From Corinectria fuckeliana (Eukaryota > Ascomycota > Sordariomycetes > Hypocreales > Nectriaceae): a DNA stretch of 64,000 nucleotides. Numbering within the stretch: the first letter of the stretch is position 1; every line of letters starts with the position of its first letter. Of this stretch, positions 34,143 to 45,559 are shown piece by piece. The translations under genes were made by a program, and so were the position numbers. The stretch covers positions 62,001 to 126,000 of the forward strand of contig WPDH01000378.1 in the NCBI GenBank assembly GCA_019137255.1. The letters are read 5' to 3'. The notes below the pieces were generated by a model. The model worked only from the letters and a program-made list of their open reading frames with translations, was not told the DNA's origin and made no database searches.

Positions 34143-35026
34143 ATTGACTTAGAGCCGAGAAACAAGAATGAAACCGCTTGTACACGGGTTGCCGTGCCAT
34201 TCATCCCGGCCGGTGGCTTGTCGTTGCGAAACACATGCCTTGCTTTTCTTCAACAGCGCACCGCGTCTTTGCTCTTCTGGTGCAATCCTGCGCGCCGCGT
34301 GGCGCTGTGGCTAACCATCTGCATACTACGTTGTACATCCGGTACACCCAGTAGGCCTAGTAGGAGCGCACACGCGCTACGGTGAAGCTACGGTGGAGCT
34401 TCGGCGAAGCTACTGCGAGGGAGCACCCCCAAGATCTTGTTTCTGTCTTTGCTTGCTTGCTTGCTTGCTCTCCCTTCTTGGCTCCCGCCCAATCATGCGT
34501 CCCGGGTCCCGAGCTGTGGCGCGGCGAACCAAGCTCCCCCACTAGACGGGGGAGGAGGAGGAGGTTAGATATATACCATGCAACTACCATGTAACTTGTG
34601 AGGTTACGGGAGCTTTAGTTCCGCGAGGACGGAGGAAGAGTCCCTGGCGCTAGTAGAAGCTCCGGTCGGAAATCTGTCGTCATAACGAGCTAGCCGTCGG
34701 CTGATCGTCAACAGATCGACGACGGAGCTTCAACAGGGCCATGTTTCTTTTTTCTCGCTTGCTCTTGGAGGCGTGGGTGTCGACATTCCGTATATAAGTC
34801 CTCTGCGCCCGGGGGGCAAGCCACGAAGTGCCGGTATCCTGGTTTCTGCGACAACCCAACGCAAGGGTACATTACCAGCTTACACTACCAGAGTACACTA
34901 CCACGAGCACACTACCACGACTACTTTATCAAGACGGCCATTCAACGACCTGTAGAGACCGGTTTCCAACATCTCTGCTTGATCCCCCGTCGACGAGAAT
35001 CCCTCGTTGCCCTCCACGCTGCGCCA
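34143..35026. other. Intergenic region and 5' leader of the polyQ-protein gene
   Basis: GC-balanced DNA resumes at the right end of the AT block. It holds a (TTGC)n run near 34450, a TATA element at 34791 and, in the likely leader (34875-34925), four copies of CACTACCA or CATTACCA. No gene recognised. Confidence 0.4.
34791..34798 (+). promoter_or_regulatory. TATA element (TATATAAG) for the gene at 35027
   Basis: TATATAAG lies 236 bp upstream of the ATG, in GC-balanced DNA where such a run is not expected by chance. A leader of about 200 bp would follow. Confidence 0.45.
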
Positions 35027-35828
35027 ATGCCGAAGAGCCAGAGATATCTCGACGTCGGACCCATGAACCCAACCATGACGCCGGACACGCTGCGCCAAAA
35101 GGTATTTGCTTTGCACAGCTCTCGCTTTGCTGCCAGATGCATGGGGGAACAAAAGACTGACACCATCCTCCTCAGACCCAGCGGTCCCATCAGCAGAACC
35201 AAGAACGCGCCTACGTGGCCGCCTCGCGCCGCTCCGACCGCAGCATCGAGGCCCGCGTGCAGTCGGCGCGCATGGCCAGCCAGGTGCACAAGGCGCGCAC
35301 CGGCAAGGCGCTGCGCGTGTCCGAGGACATCGTCATGCGCGACGAGATGTACGAGGAGGACGACGACGGCCTGCCGCGGTCCTACCGCGTGCTGCGGCCG
35401 CCGCTGCAGACGGCGTCGCCCGACATGAACGACCGCGTCGACGCCTACCTGGCCAGCCGCGTCTCCATGTCGCGGATGGTGTCGGCCACGGAGCGCGACT
35501 GGCGCGAGAACGAGGTCAACCGCCAGTTTGCTCGCTTCTTCCCGTCGGCCGACCAGAGCATCTCCGAGCGGTGGGCCACGCCGAGGTTTTCCGTATCCGG
35601 GCCGCCAGCCCAGCAACAGCCGGAAGCACACGCCGTCGACTGCTCTCGAAGCCACTCCCCCTCCGGCGTCTCCCCCTCCGGCGTCTCCCCCTCCCAGCTC
35701 GCCGCCGACACCATCCCCGTCTCCCCGCCAGCCCTGACGCCCGAGTCCATCCCCTCCCCAGCAACCACCACAACATCAACATCCCAGTCCGACGCAGCCT
35801 CCTCCATCCGTGCGGGCAGATCCGCCAT

Positions 35829-35861
<33 letters not shown>

Positions 35862-36189
35862 CAACAACCTCTTCGCCGACGGGTCAGCCTTCACCGACGA
35901 GCTCCCCCTCGAGGCCAAGATGCTGATGCCGGGCTTCGACCAGTACCACCGTGCCTTCGACCCGGCCGTCTACGCCCACCAGTGGGACATGGCGCTGACC
36001 GACTCGCTCGACGTGCCGAAATGCACCGGCGGCGAGCTCCCTGCCGGCTCCGACTTCTACCTCGACGGCGTGGATCCCATGGCCTGGGACCAGAGCAACC
36101 CGGCCGACGAGCTCTCCTGGGACACCTTCATCAACGACTCGGCCTGGAGAAGCGACCAGCAATCTGCCACGGGCCCCGACTTTTCATGA
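35027..36189 (+). CDS. Conserved fungal protein with basic N-terminal region and polyglutamine tract
   Basis: Two exons (35027-35101 and 35176-36189) around a 74-bp intron give about 362 residues. The start MPKSQRYLDVG is the first true ATG; the frame extends upstream only through non-ATG codons. Exon 2 opens with a basic, helical segment (SRRSDRSIEARVQSARMAS, then HKARTGKALRV), followed by an acidic block (MRDEMYEEDDDGLP). A Ser/Pro-rich stretch with two SPSGV repeats and a run of 10 glutamines (near residue 230) precede an acidic C-terminus. The composition (basic head, disordered centre, acidic tail) resembles a transcription-associated regulator, but it has no leucine zipper, zinc cluster or other named domain that I can see. 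I recognise the N-terminal block as conserved in ascomycete hypothetical proteins (memory, not a search). Intact. Confidence 0.78.
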
Positions 36190-36878
36190 TGTAATATGAC
36201 TTGACACGTTTTTTTCTCTTTACGATACACGACGCGACACCGCACAGCACAGCACAGCACAGCGACCCCACTGGTGATGGTAATCACACGGCATTCGGTT
36301 GGGTTGGGTCGGAGAACCCCGGCGGATACAAAACACAGACGGCAGTATCCACATGATATCAGACATTCCGGGGCAGCGGGTTGGCTTTACGGAGTTTTCT
36401 TGAACCTTTTCTTTCTTTTTTACCGCCGAGTACCCAGCAAGCTGGAGGCCGAGTCGGGCCCGTCCGTGTACGAGACTCCATCTTGTTTTCATAGACGCTG
36501 CCCGCGGCGGCTGGGCATTTGTTTTTGGTTGGGCTTGCTGTACTGCGCAGCTTGAGATACCCGGGGCTATGGAATGGCAATGGCCGAGACGAGGCGATTT
36601 AGGACGTTGCAAAAATGAAGTAGTGTGTGCATGGTACTTGGCAGAGAGGCAGGGAGGATGCTGTATAAGCAATATTACAATCAGTCGCTTGTGCGATATA
36701 TAATATCTTAAAACTGACCCATCTCCGTTCGTCATTTAACGTGTCGTTTGCCTCATCGATTAAGGCATTGTCATTGTCTACAATTCTCAGAGTTTATTAC
36801 TCAAATCTGATTGCCGGACAACGCAGAAGAAATCCAACGTAAATTTGCTCCGCAGCAAAAACACCTGTGCAAAACCCG
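36190..36878. other. Convergent intergenic region
   Basis: Separates the 3' ends of the polyQ-protein gene and the histidine kinase gene. The tract (CACAG/CACGG)n near 36238-36262 is a short microsatellite. No gene supported. Confidence 0.4.
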
Positions 36879-39800
36879 CTAACAAAGACGCTTCGATTTA
36901 AGCAAACCCCCCAGAGCCTTCAACTTGACCGGCTTGGTCAGGAACAAATCCATGCCGCTGCCAAACGCCTCGCGCTGGGCATCCTCCGACGCCAGGCCGG
37001 ACAGGGCGATGATGGAGACGGGGTCCAGCCCCTCCTGGCACTCGTAGGCGCGGATGCACCGCGTGGCTTCGAAGCCGTCCATGACGGGCATGGAAATGTC
37101 CATGAGCACGCAGGCGTACGCCCGGGGCCGTTCGAGGAACCGGTCCAGGGCCTCCCTGCCGTTCATGGCGATTTGGTACTCGAGGCCGAGCTTGTTCATG
37201 TAGGCGGACAGGACTTTGAGGTTGATGTGGTTGTCGTCGACGAGCAGGAATTGGGTGGGCAGGCTAGGTGGTTCGGGAGTTGGTGAGGGTTCGTCACTAC
37301 TATGTGAGCTCGGTGTTGGATCGTTGATGGAGGTGGGCGCTGTGGGTATTTCGCTGCCATTCGTGTTGGTCGAGGTTTCTATTCTCGGTGTGGTGCCTGT
37401 CCTCATTGCGGTGTCTGTCCTCGCTGTGTCTGGGGTCTCTGGCCCGGTTGGAGTCTTGATGCCATTCGTGTATGCCGTCTCCGCCGTGCTCCCCCCCCCT
37501 GTAGGGCTTTCTGTCCTGGACGTGGCCTCTTTCCCGGTCGCCGCGTCTGTTGGCGGAACTGGCTCCGTGACTGGGACTGTGCCCGTTGTGCCAATATCGG
37601 ACACCGTATATGAGCTCGGCGACCTGTTGGGCCCGCCCGGCCGTTGTACCAACAGGGGGCCTGTTCCGGGAGTCGGGGACTTGACGAGACCCATCCACCG
37701 CTTGTACGCGAGGAGCAGCGTCTTGGCAAGTTTGCGAGGGCCAATCCTAGAGTTGAAACACGTTAGAACAAGGCAAGGGAAGGGATGCGAGGGATGGAGG
37801 ATGGATGCACGTACGGCTGAGAAATGAATTCAAATATGCCGCTGTAGCCTGCCGCTTCAAAGGCCCGCGACTGACGATAGGCTTCCAGAGGATTCGGGCA
37901 GATGACGATGTTGGATTGGGTGCCGAGCGTCTCGATCTCCTTGGAGCTTTTGGGCAATGCGTCTTGCGACCAGAGTATGAGGTCTGGCGTGAATGCCTCG
38001 CCCTGGCCGTCCAGGATGACTTCCATGTGAAGCCACTCGAGACACACGTCTTCCAGCTTGGATCTGAAGCCGTCGGAGCCGGCTCCGTCCTTGGTGTCGG
38101 AGCTCGCGATTCGGACTCGCAGCCCGTTGAGGTCCCGGACCTGCTCGTCAAACTCCTTGTCGTCTTCTGACAGAGCCGGCGCGCCCTCCAACGACTGCGG
38201 CACCTGGTCTAGCGGCAGCGCGACGGAGACGGTAGTCCCGACGCCGACCTGGCTGGACACGGAGATCTGGCCCCCGAGCTGAGATATAATCTGCTTGACC
38301 AGGCTGAGACCCAGGCCCGTCCCCGGAGCGAGGTTGTCTTCCTGGCTGAAGGGCTTGAAGAGGCCCTGTCGAAGGTACTCGGCGCTGATGCCCTTGCCGG
38401 TGTCTTGTACCGTCAGCTTGACCACGTGCTCCTTCTTGTGTTGCTTGAGCGCGAGGGTCTCCTGCGTGAGTGACACCTTGATGGTTCCGCGGTGCGTGTA
38501 CTTCAAGGCGTTGCCGAATATGTTCATGATGATGCGGCGGAATGCGCCGACTTGCACGTAGTAGGTCCAGTTGCAGTGCGGGTCGATGGAGATGACGATG
38601 GCCACCTCTCCAAAGTCCAACTGCAGCTCCCCGCCGCTGGCCAACCTGGGATCGAGTCGTTCCGCGGCGTGCAGCGAGTCCGACAGGCGATGAGCCCCGG
38701 CCGAGCTCTTGGTCCTCGCCCGCTTGTCCGAGAGCTGCTCGAGGGACAGGTGCTGGAAGTTGAAGCCGGCGAAGACGCTCTCGATGACCTCCTCGACGAG
38801 GCCGTCGAGCCGGGCGTTGGAGAACAGGCTCTTCTGGCCAAAGTGCTTCCAGTCGGCGGCTCCGGCGTCGCTTCCCGGAGACGGCCCTCGGGGCTTGAGG
38901 CCCTTCTTGGTCTCGGCAAAGTTGTTGATCTTGGAGTAGTCCAGGAGGTGGTCGATGGTGTCGAGCAGCGTGCGGGAGCAGGTTTCGATGGTGTTGGCCG
39001 CGTTGCCCTGGAAGACGTCGAGGTCGGTGTCGATCAACAGCTCGGCGTTGAGCAGGACGCCGTGCAGAGGAGACCGCAGCTCGTGCGAGAGCGAGCCGAG
39101 GGCGTCCGACTTTGCCTTTTCCTCCAGCGACGTGTTGACGCGGAGCACCTCGGCGATGGCGAGCATGCCGAACGCCCGCAGGTAGCTCAGCTCGCCGTGC
39201 AGGGAGAAGTTGCGCGTCGAGGTGCTGGTGTAGATGAAGCCTCCCGCGTGCCACCGTTCCTTTCTCGGGTCCCAGATGGGCACAAAGGCCACGCTCCGGG
39301 CGCCGGGGAAGGCCTGCAGGACGACGCCGCCCTCGCGCTTCCGCGCCCAGGGCTTCTTCAGCCGCTTGGTCCGCGGCGAGGCCGACTCCCCTCCCGCCCT
39401 GCTCCACGACGGGGACAGCTCGCCGGCGGCCGAGGGCGGCGAGAGGACCCGGTCTTCCTCGGAGGAGTCGGATGACTGCAGCTCCCCGTCGGCGTCGAAG
39501 TTGAACGTCTTGCCCTTGGGGTACCGCCGCAGCAGCTTGGCGAGGAACTTCTCCGGGACGCTCGGCGGAGGGCGCTTCGGGGCAACGCGGCCGGCGCTGG
39601 CCGTCTCGGTGGTGGAGAAGCCGAGGAGCTGACAGTGCGGCCAGGACCGCTCGCCGGCCTCGGGCCCGGGGCTGTCGTCGCTGCTGCTGGGGGGGGACAG
39701 CGAGCCGACCATTTCCGATGCGCGGCGGTTCAGCGTCGGCGACCGGTAGGATCCCATGGTGGCGTCGAAGAAGAAGCAGCCGTCCACGTCGATGGACTCC

Positions 39801-41039
39801 CTGATGATGTTGGCGGCCTTGGAGAAGACGCCCGTCGGGCATGCGTCGTCGCCTTCGCCTTTGGGCTCGGGGACCTCGTCTTGGCGGGTGCAGGCGGGAG
39901 GCCCGTTGGTTTGCGGCGTGTCGTACGGGGGGGAGTCGTATGGGGGGTCGTTGTGAGGGGGGTCGTTGTAAGGGGGTTCGTTGTATGGGGGTTCGTCGTC
40001 GGCGGGTTCGTCGTCGGCAATGTCGTTGAGCTGAAGCAGCTTCGTTCTCGGGGCGAGAGCGCGTGTCTCGGGGTCCGAATCGCCGTCCATCAAGGTCAAG
40101 TCAGGCTCGGCAGGGCTCGGCTGCAGCAGCCCGTCTATCGAGGACTTGCCCTCGATGAAGGACCCCAGACCTCGGTTCATGCGCTCGTGGCGCCAGAGCA
40201 GGTCCTCGGAGCGCTGCGACTGGAGATGGTGCATGATGGTCTTGGACACCTCCCGCAGGCGCTTGGAGTGCTCGTCGGTCCACGCCTTGCCGGGCACCGA
40301 GTTGATGACGCAGTAGACGCCGATGTTGATGCCCCGGCGCGACCGGATGGGCACGCCGGCGTAGAAGCGCGCCGAGCTGCCCGGCTGGCACTGGGCCCTG
40401 CCGGCGAAGCGGGCATCGCAGGTGAGGTCCTGGGACAGGGTGAGGGGCAGTTCGGGCGGGGTCGGGCCCTTGTCCTGCTGCGGGACGACGCCGTCGCTGG
40501 CGAGGAGGGCGAGCTCGCAGGCGCCGTGGCTGCGGGGGATGACGGTGCCGCACAGCCAGAGCGACTTGGGGCATTCGAGGCCGGGGAGCGACGGGCGCAG
40601 AGGCTGGGAGGGCGTCGCCTCGGCCACGATGTACTGGTGCTCGGCATCGAACAGGCAGATGAGCGACCGCTCGGTGCCGGTCTGGCAGGCTCCGAGCTGC
40701 GCGAGCGCCGTCAGGACCGTGTCGGCGGACGAGACGAGCGTGGCAGCGGGGAGACAGCCGCCGGTATTGTTGAAGCGGGCGGTGCGCAGCAGAGACGAGT
40801 TGTACCTGGGAAGATTGATGATGAATAATTAATAATTAAGAATTGGATACGATGGATGGATGTGAGTGAGCAAAAAAAAACATGCGGGGGAAGGGGGGGG
40901 GGAAGACGGAAGACGGAGGACGGAGGGAAGACGGAGGACGGGGGGACGGAGGAAGAGGGGCTGTCATGGGCATTTACTTGTATGTTTCCCGTTCGCGGAC
41001 GCCCTCAGACACCGACTTGTACGGCGGAACGCGGCCCAT
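36879..41039 (-). CDS. Hybrid histidine kinase (GAF, HisKA, HATPase, receiver)
   Basis: Three exons (40978-41039, 37815-40805, 36879-37746) give about 1306 residues. Exon 1 encodes MGRVPPYKSVSEGVRERETY, a start typical of this fungal kinase type. A 172-bp purine/pyrimidine-skewed intron follows. A GAF-type sensor region occupies about residues 60-230. A long disordered linker follows, including PPY-repeat units. The phosphoacceptor box SLSHELRSPLHG is near residue 595. The ATP-binding module has NALKYTH (N box, about 786), DTGKGIS and GTGLGLSLV. Exon 3 adds the receiver: LLVDDN, phosphoacceptor Asp in VLMDISMP (about 1232) and Lys in LTKPVK. All catalytic residues are present. It should signal through an HPt protein to stress response regulators. 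No transmembrane segment seen, so probably soluble. The ligand of the GAF region and the exact fungal kinase class are not assigned. Confidence 0.93.
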
Positions 41040-42101
41040 GATGGCACACGGGAACTATGTAGAAGGACGAGAGGGACCCGGCTCCTTGGGATGCGATGGG
41101 GGTTGGGATGCGAAAGCGACGGCGGACTGCATTTGCGATGGGCAGAAAACCACCTCCACTACCTGCACCACCAGCAAAAAGACGATCGACACTAGGTCAC
41201 GGTCACGGCCACGGCCACAGCCACGGCTCCGCTCCTCGGCAGCTCACATGACACGGGCCATACAGCGCCGTAGATAACGAAGTAGGTACAGAGGAAGGGA
41301 TCTTGCTTGACTGGGCGAAAGAGAAGTTGGGCTAGGTGGTATGTACTACCGGTAGTCGATGGACGGAGGCTTGGAGAGCCGCCATCTTCGCCTCCTTGCC
41401 TGCCTCCGCCTCCCTCCCCCTCACCAACGCAATGTACCGGCAGCTAGTGAATTAGCGGTGCATCCTGTAATTAGTACGTTGTAGCACGAATGGAGTAGGG
41501 ATGAGAACGGAACAGCAGGTGGGTCAAGGCCTAGACCGGGGGATATCTGCCCTGGTTGCCTGGAGACTCGACGAGACATGCACCGTAGTGTAGTCTACTA
41601 ATCACACACTCCATTAACCACAGCCGGGGGATGTAGCATCGAGAGGCAGGTTATTCCCGCGGCTCAAGCGCAAGTCATGCAAAACCTCATGCATAATGCA
41701 TATGTAATTGATGAAAGGAAGGTCCCGATTAGTCGGCCCATGACGTCATTGAATCAGACTTGTTGAGGGGTAAGATGGGTAAAGTCGAGGCACAGAGATG
41801 ATGGAAACATGTGCCTTGAGTATTGATGGAATGGTCAGCATTGTCTCAATTCCGCCCGCCTCTCTTGTTGATCGTCGCCTTTCTTGTCAACTGATACATT
41901 CCTTCTTAACTGTAAGTTGACACACACACCAACAGTTGTCTACATACTCTGGGAGGCCTGGTCGGTGGAACGCATCGACAAACAGCACGTCCGCCGACCG
42001 TTAAATGTCGCAACGGTTATTAGTCGGTGGGGGTCCGAACCATTAATTAATTAATTAACTAATTATTGCCGGCTCTATCCGTACAATCCTCAGATGCTGC
42101 A
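41040..42101. other. Promoter of the histidine kinase gene and 3' flank of the transporter
   Basis: About 1 kb with small purine-rich tracts and no credible gene. Because the kinase gene points left, most of this is its promoter. No specific site could be assigned. Confidence 0.4.
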
Positions 42102-43971
42102 TCACACCTCCAACCCCTCTCTCTTCTCGTCCAGCAACACTGTCTCGCACTTGTACGCCTTGAACTTCCGCGCCGGCACCTTGTTCTCAAACATCTCCTG
42201 CACCTCGGCGTAGTTGCGGCCCTTGAGCTCCGGCAGGCAAAAGTACAGGTACGCGCACATGGGCACCGACAGCCCGAAGAAGACGAAGCTGACCTTGCCC
42301 CCGAGGTTGGCCTGGTCGGTGTTGAGGAGGTACGGCATCACCTGCGTGATCAGGCACGACACGGCCGTGGCCACCATGATGTTGACGCTGTAAGTCTTTT
42401 GTCGGAGGCGCACGCTGGGCCACGTCAGTTTCTTTGTCAAGTTGGCACGCTGCAGCGAGAGCCTCACCTCGGGGTTTCTCCGCCAATGGCAAACGCGACA
42501 GCGCCGAGAGTCGCCTGATACAGGAATCCCCAGACCACCATGAAGGCGACTGTCGCGGAGAGGGCGGCAGGCGTGCCAATCGTGCTGATGCCGCCGATGA
42601 CGAGGAGCAGAGCCGTCATGGTCAAGCTGCCACCGACAATCAGGGGCCGTCGTCCGAATCGATCGACCAGAGGCCACGAGGCAATGTTGCCCAGCAGCTG
42701 GATGGCGTTGGCCACTTGCCCAATCGTCAGGGGGTCATGCACACCAGCAAGTCGGAAATAGTACCTGTGCTCAGTTAGGACTGGCTCGACCTAGGCCATG
42801 GCGGGGGAAAGGAGACCGACGTGAGATAGCCGCTGACAAAGTTGACTCCGATGAACTGCTGGGCAATGTACACCATGACCATGATGGTGGTCCTGCGACG
42901 GTTGGTGCCCTTGAACACCTCGAGCCAGTTGCTGGACTCCTGCTCTTTCCTGGTCTCTGCCTCCCGCGCAATCGCAGCGTCGGCCACTTCCATGGCGCCG
43001 TCGACGTCAAAGCCCGGTCCGTTGAAGCGACGGTACGACTTGGCCGCGTCTTCTCGGCGGCCGTTGATGAGGAGCCACGTGGGCGACTCCGGGAGCACGG
43101 TGAGGGCGATGAGCAAGAGGCCCGGCGGGACGACCTGGCTGATGATGGGGACTCTCCAGGCCATGTCGTTGTCGTGTTTCTTGGACGCGTAGACCGTTAG
43201 GGAGTTGAGCCACTGCCCGAGGACAACGGTGGTGTTCTGGAAGAAAAAAATGTGAATGAGACTCTGGGTTCCGTCTGGGACATCCAAGGACCGTGGATGT
43301 GGATGGGAACTTACAATGAGGACGAGGCATACACCACGCATCTTGGTCGGGGCGAGCTCGGCCACGAAGACAGGCCCGAGGGAGTGGCCGAGCCCGAAAC
43401 CCAGCGTCGACAGGAGCTTGCCGCCGAAGATCTGGTAGATGGACTTGCTGTAGTACTGCGTAATGACGCCACTGATGCAGACCAAACACGCGGCGACGAT
43501 GGTCCGCTTGCGGCCGATGCAGTCGCTGATGATGCCCGTCGCAAAGGCCGACGTGAACAGGCCGATGGTGCTGGCCGCGTTGACGAGCTGCTGGTCCGTC
43601 GCCTTGACCACGTAGACGCCGTCGACTTGGTAGCCGAACTGGCGCGCAAAGGGCGTGACGGCGAACAGCTTCCCGACCATGGAGACTTCGTAGCCGAAGT
43701 TGATGGGGAGCAGATAGATGATGAAGCCTTGGGGCCGGGGTTTCCCAGTCAGCGCGGAACTTCCAAGTTGGGGGGGGGGGGGGGTTCTTACAGANNGGGG
43801 GGGGGGGGGGGGGGGGGGGTTCTTACAGAAGGTCAAGACACGGCGATGCGCCCAGATGTCGCGCAGCGTCAGCTTGTCATCGGACGCGTTTGTCGTCGTC
43901 TCATCGGCGACATGTGCGGTGTGCTCCAGCTCCGTGACGCCGTCCTTGCGCTCTGTCTCGCCGGTCCCCAT
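42102..43971 (-). CDS. MFS sugar transporter (maltose/alpha-glucoside permease type)
   Basis: Five exons (43827-43971, 43315-43727, 42821-43236, 42468-42764, 42102-42414) give about 527 residues; all junctions keep the frame. Sugar-porter signatures are present: SDCIGRKRT between helices 2 and 3, the PESPTWL motif, DRFGRRPL between helices 8 and 9, and GQWLNSLTVYAS. The region GFIIYLLPINFGYEVSMVG at the start of the membrane domain is typical of fungal maltose/alpha-glucoside permeases, hence the substrate guess. It should act at the plasma membrane as a proton-coupled importer with 12 helices. Intron 1 contains an unresolved two-base gap in a poly-G run with a duplicated flank, an assembly flaw that does not touch coding sequence. 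A TATA-like run lies about 125 bp upstream. Confidence 0.9.
43771..43829. other. Assembly gap with duplicated flank in a G homopolymer
   Basis: Two N bases (43795-43796) sit between two copies of a G run followed by TTCTTACAGA (43785-43794 and 43820-43829). This looks like two contig ends with an unmerged overlap. The true intron is probably about 35 bp shorter. Confidence 0.75.
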
Positions 43972-45559
43972 TGTGTTTTCAGCTTTCCCAAGGGTGGTTG
44001 CCGTTGGACGGTTGGAAGAGTGCAGACGGATGCCAACTGGTGATGCTGCTGCTGTGCTGCATTGGTGAGTTGTTGAGGGCAGGGCAGACGCTTCTTATAT
44101 ATATATATAGCATGATCCGGGTCGAGATGGGAATCTGGCAACGACTCGACAAAACTTGTTTCCCCATCGAGTCCCCCGCAAACCATCCCCCCATGGCTAC
44201 GCTGAGGCCCATGGGGTGCCCCGCAACCCCCCCCCCCGGCGTGATGCGGAGTGTTGTTGGTGGACCGGCGTGGGTAGCTCGTGACGGGGTTTGTTTCCAA
44301 TGCGGTAGTTGCAAGCACTCCTTGCAGGGCCACAGCCAGCTCGTTCCCGTGTTGCGTATCTCCAAACGCGGCATGGCAAGGGTGCTTGGAAGTTGGGGGA
44401 AGCAGGAAGACGGGCCACAACCGCGGCAGTTGGGGAACGGAGGGTGCTCCGGTCGGGACGCTTGTTTCTTGGTCGGTGCTGGCAATGGGAAAAGGCACCT
44501 TTAAGCACAGCCCTTGAAGGACGATGGATGCATTGTGAATTGGATTTCCAGGCTGCGGAAAGTGTCCATGCCGACAACGGTCAGCTTGACTTCATCGCCC
44601 ATCAAGTCAATGCCTCCCAGGCAGATGGACCTTGCGAACCAAGGGAGACTAAACAACATGATTATATCCTCGTCAGTGAAAGTCGGTGTGTAACCCCCAC
44701 AACCCCATCCCTACCCCGGGTTTCCCGAGAGCAAAGGACCAGCCTTTGTAGCGAGGAGCTGTTCCGCCTCCATGCAAGTATCTGCGCCCGTTCCCCGCAC
44801 TCCTTTCAACCCCAAGCGAGGCTGGCAACGCCAAGATCGTCCGCGGAAATACCCAACGGACACCGGTTCCGAAGGAATCTCCGCATCCGGCTAATCACCA
44901 GCGACTCCAGCCTTTCTGGGGTGACAAGCGAAGCTCGTCACGCTGATCAAAAAGTCAAGGAGTCGGTTCATTATGCCGTAAATGGGCTAGGGCCGAAGAC
45001 AGATCTGGAAACAATAAACGCTTGGTTTTCCTCAACGAGCTTGCAGAGCTGGAATCTGGGGCATGACTCCCCAGTAAGCCAATTACCCCGGCCCCCGGCT
45101 TCTCCACGCGCTGAAGCGAATGGGGTTGGATGTTCGATTGCATCCCTGGGCCCTTGGGACGAGATGGGATGACCATCGGCTACAGAGAGGGATAAGTCAA
45201 TGTAGATGTAGGGATTGGATGATGGGCGGATACAAAGACTTGTGGGATTTTTTCGATATCCTCTACTGGCTCAATATCTGTCCACTGCAGTGTAATATTT
45301 TCGAGCTAAACTAGATCTCCTGTTAGTCTCAACGAGATGGAGCACTCTACTAACACTCATCTGCAACATCCTGATATTAAGTATCTCCGTCCGCGACACT
45401 AACAAACCATGCCCTGGTCTTAAACAAAGTCGCCTCTTCACAACTATTCGTTTATTACCCGCCGCTAATCGATACAGTCCTAAGAGTGTTTATACTTTAA
45501 ACACGCGCATGTGATGCCAGCTTTCCTGAAAGCCTCAATCATCCCTGGTGCGTCATCCG
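43972..45559. other. Long intergenic region upstream of the transporter
   Basis: About 1.6 kb. An open frame of 287 codons spans 44309-45172 on + but has no domain, no gene-like composition and overlaps frames on the other strand, so I treat it as chance. The region is rich in CCCC/GGGG-containing words compatible with carbon-repressor (CreA-type) sites, but none can be singled out. Confidence 0.4.
44095..44109 (-). promoter_or_regulatory. TATA-like run upstream of the sugar transporter
   Basis: TTATATATATATATA lies about 125 bp upstream of the transporter ATG in GC-balanced sequence. Confidence 0.4.

Noticed and set aside
34445..34475. TTGC tandem run as a possible CRISPR or minisatellite locus
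   Set aside because: A short simple repeat; no spacers, and CRISPR arrays are not expected in a fungal genome. None seen anywhere in the window.
37216..40832. Long plus-strand frames opposite the histidine kinase (up to 397 codons)
   Set aside because: Antisense shadows of a GC-rich gene; repetitive Val/Gly/Arg composition and no start or domain evidence.
44309..45172. A 287-codon open frame upstream of the sugar transporter
   Set aside because: No domain, no splice logic, odd amino-acid composition and overlapping open frames on both strands; likely chance in GC-rich promoter DNA.
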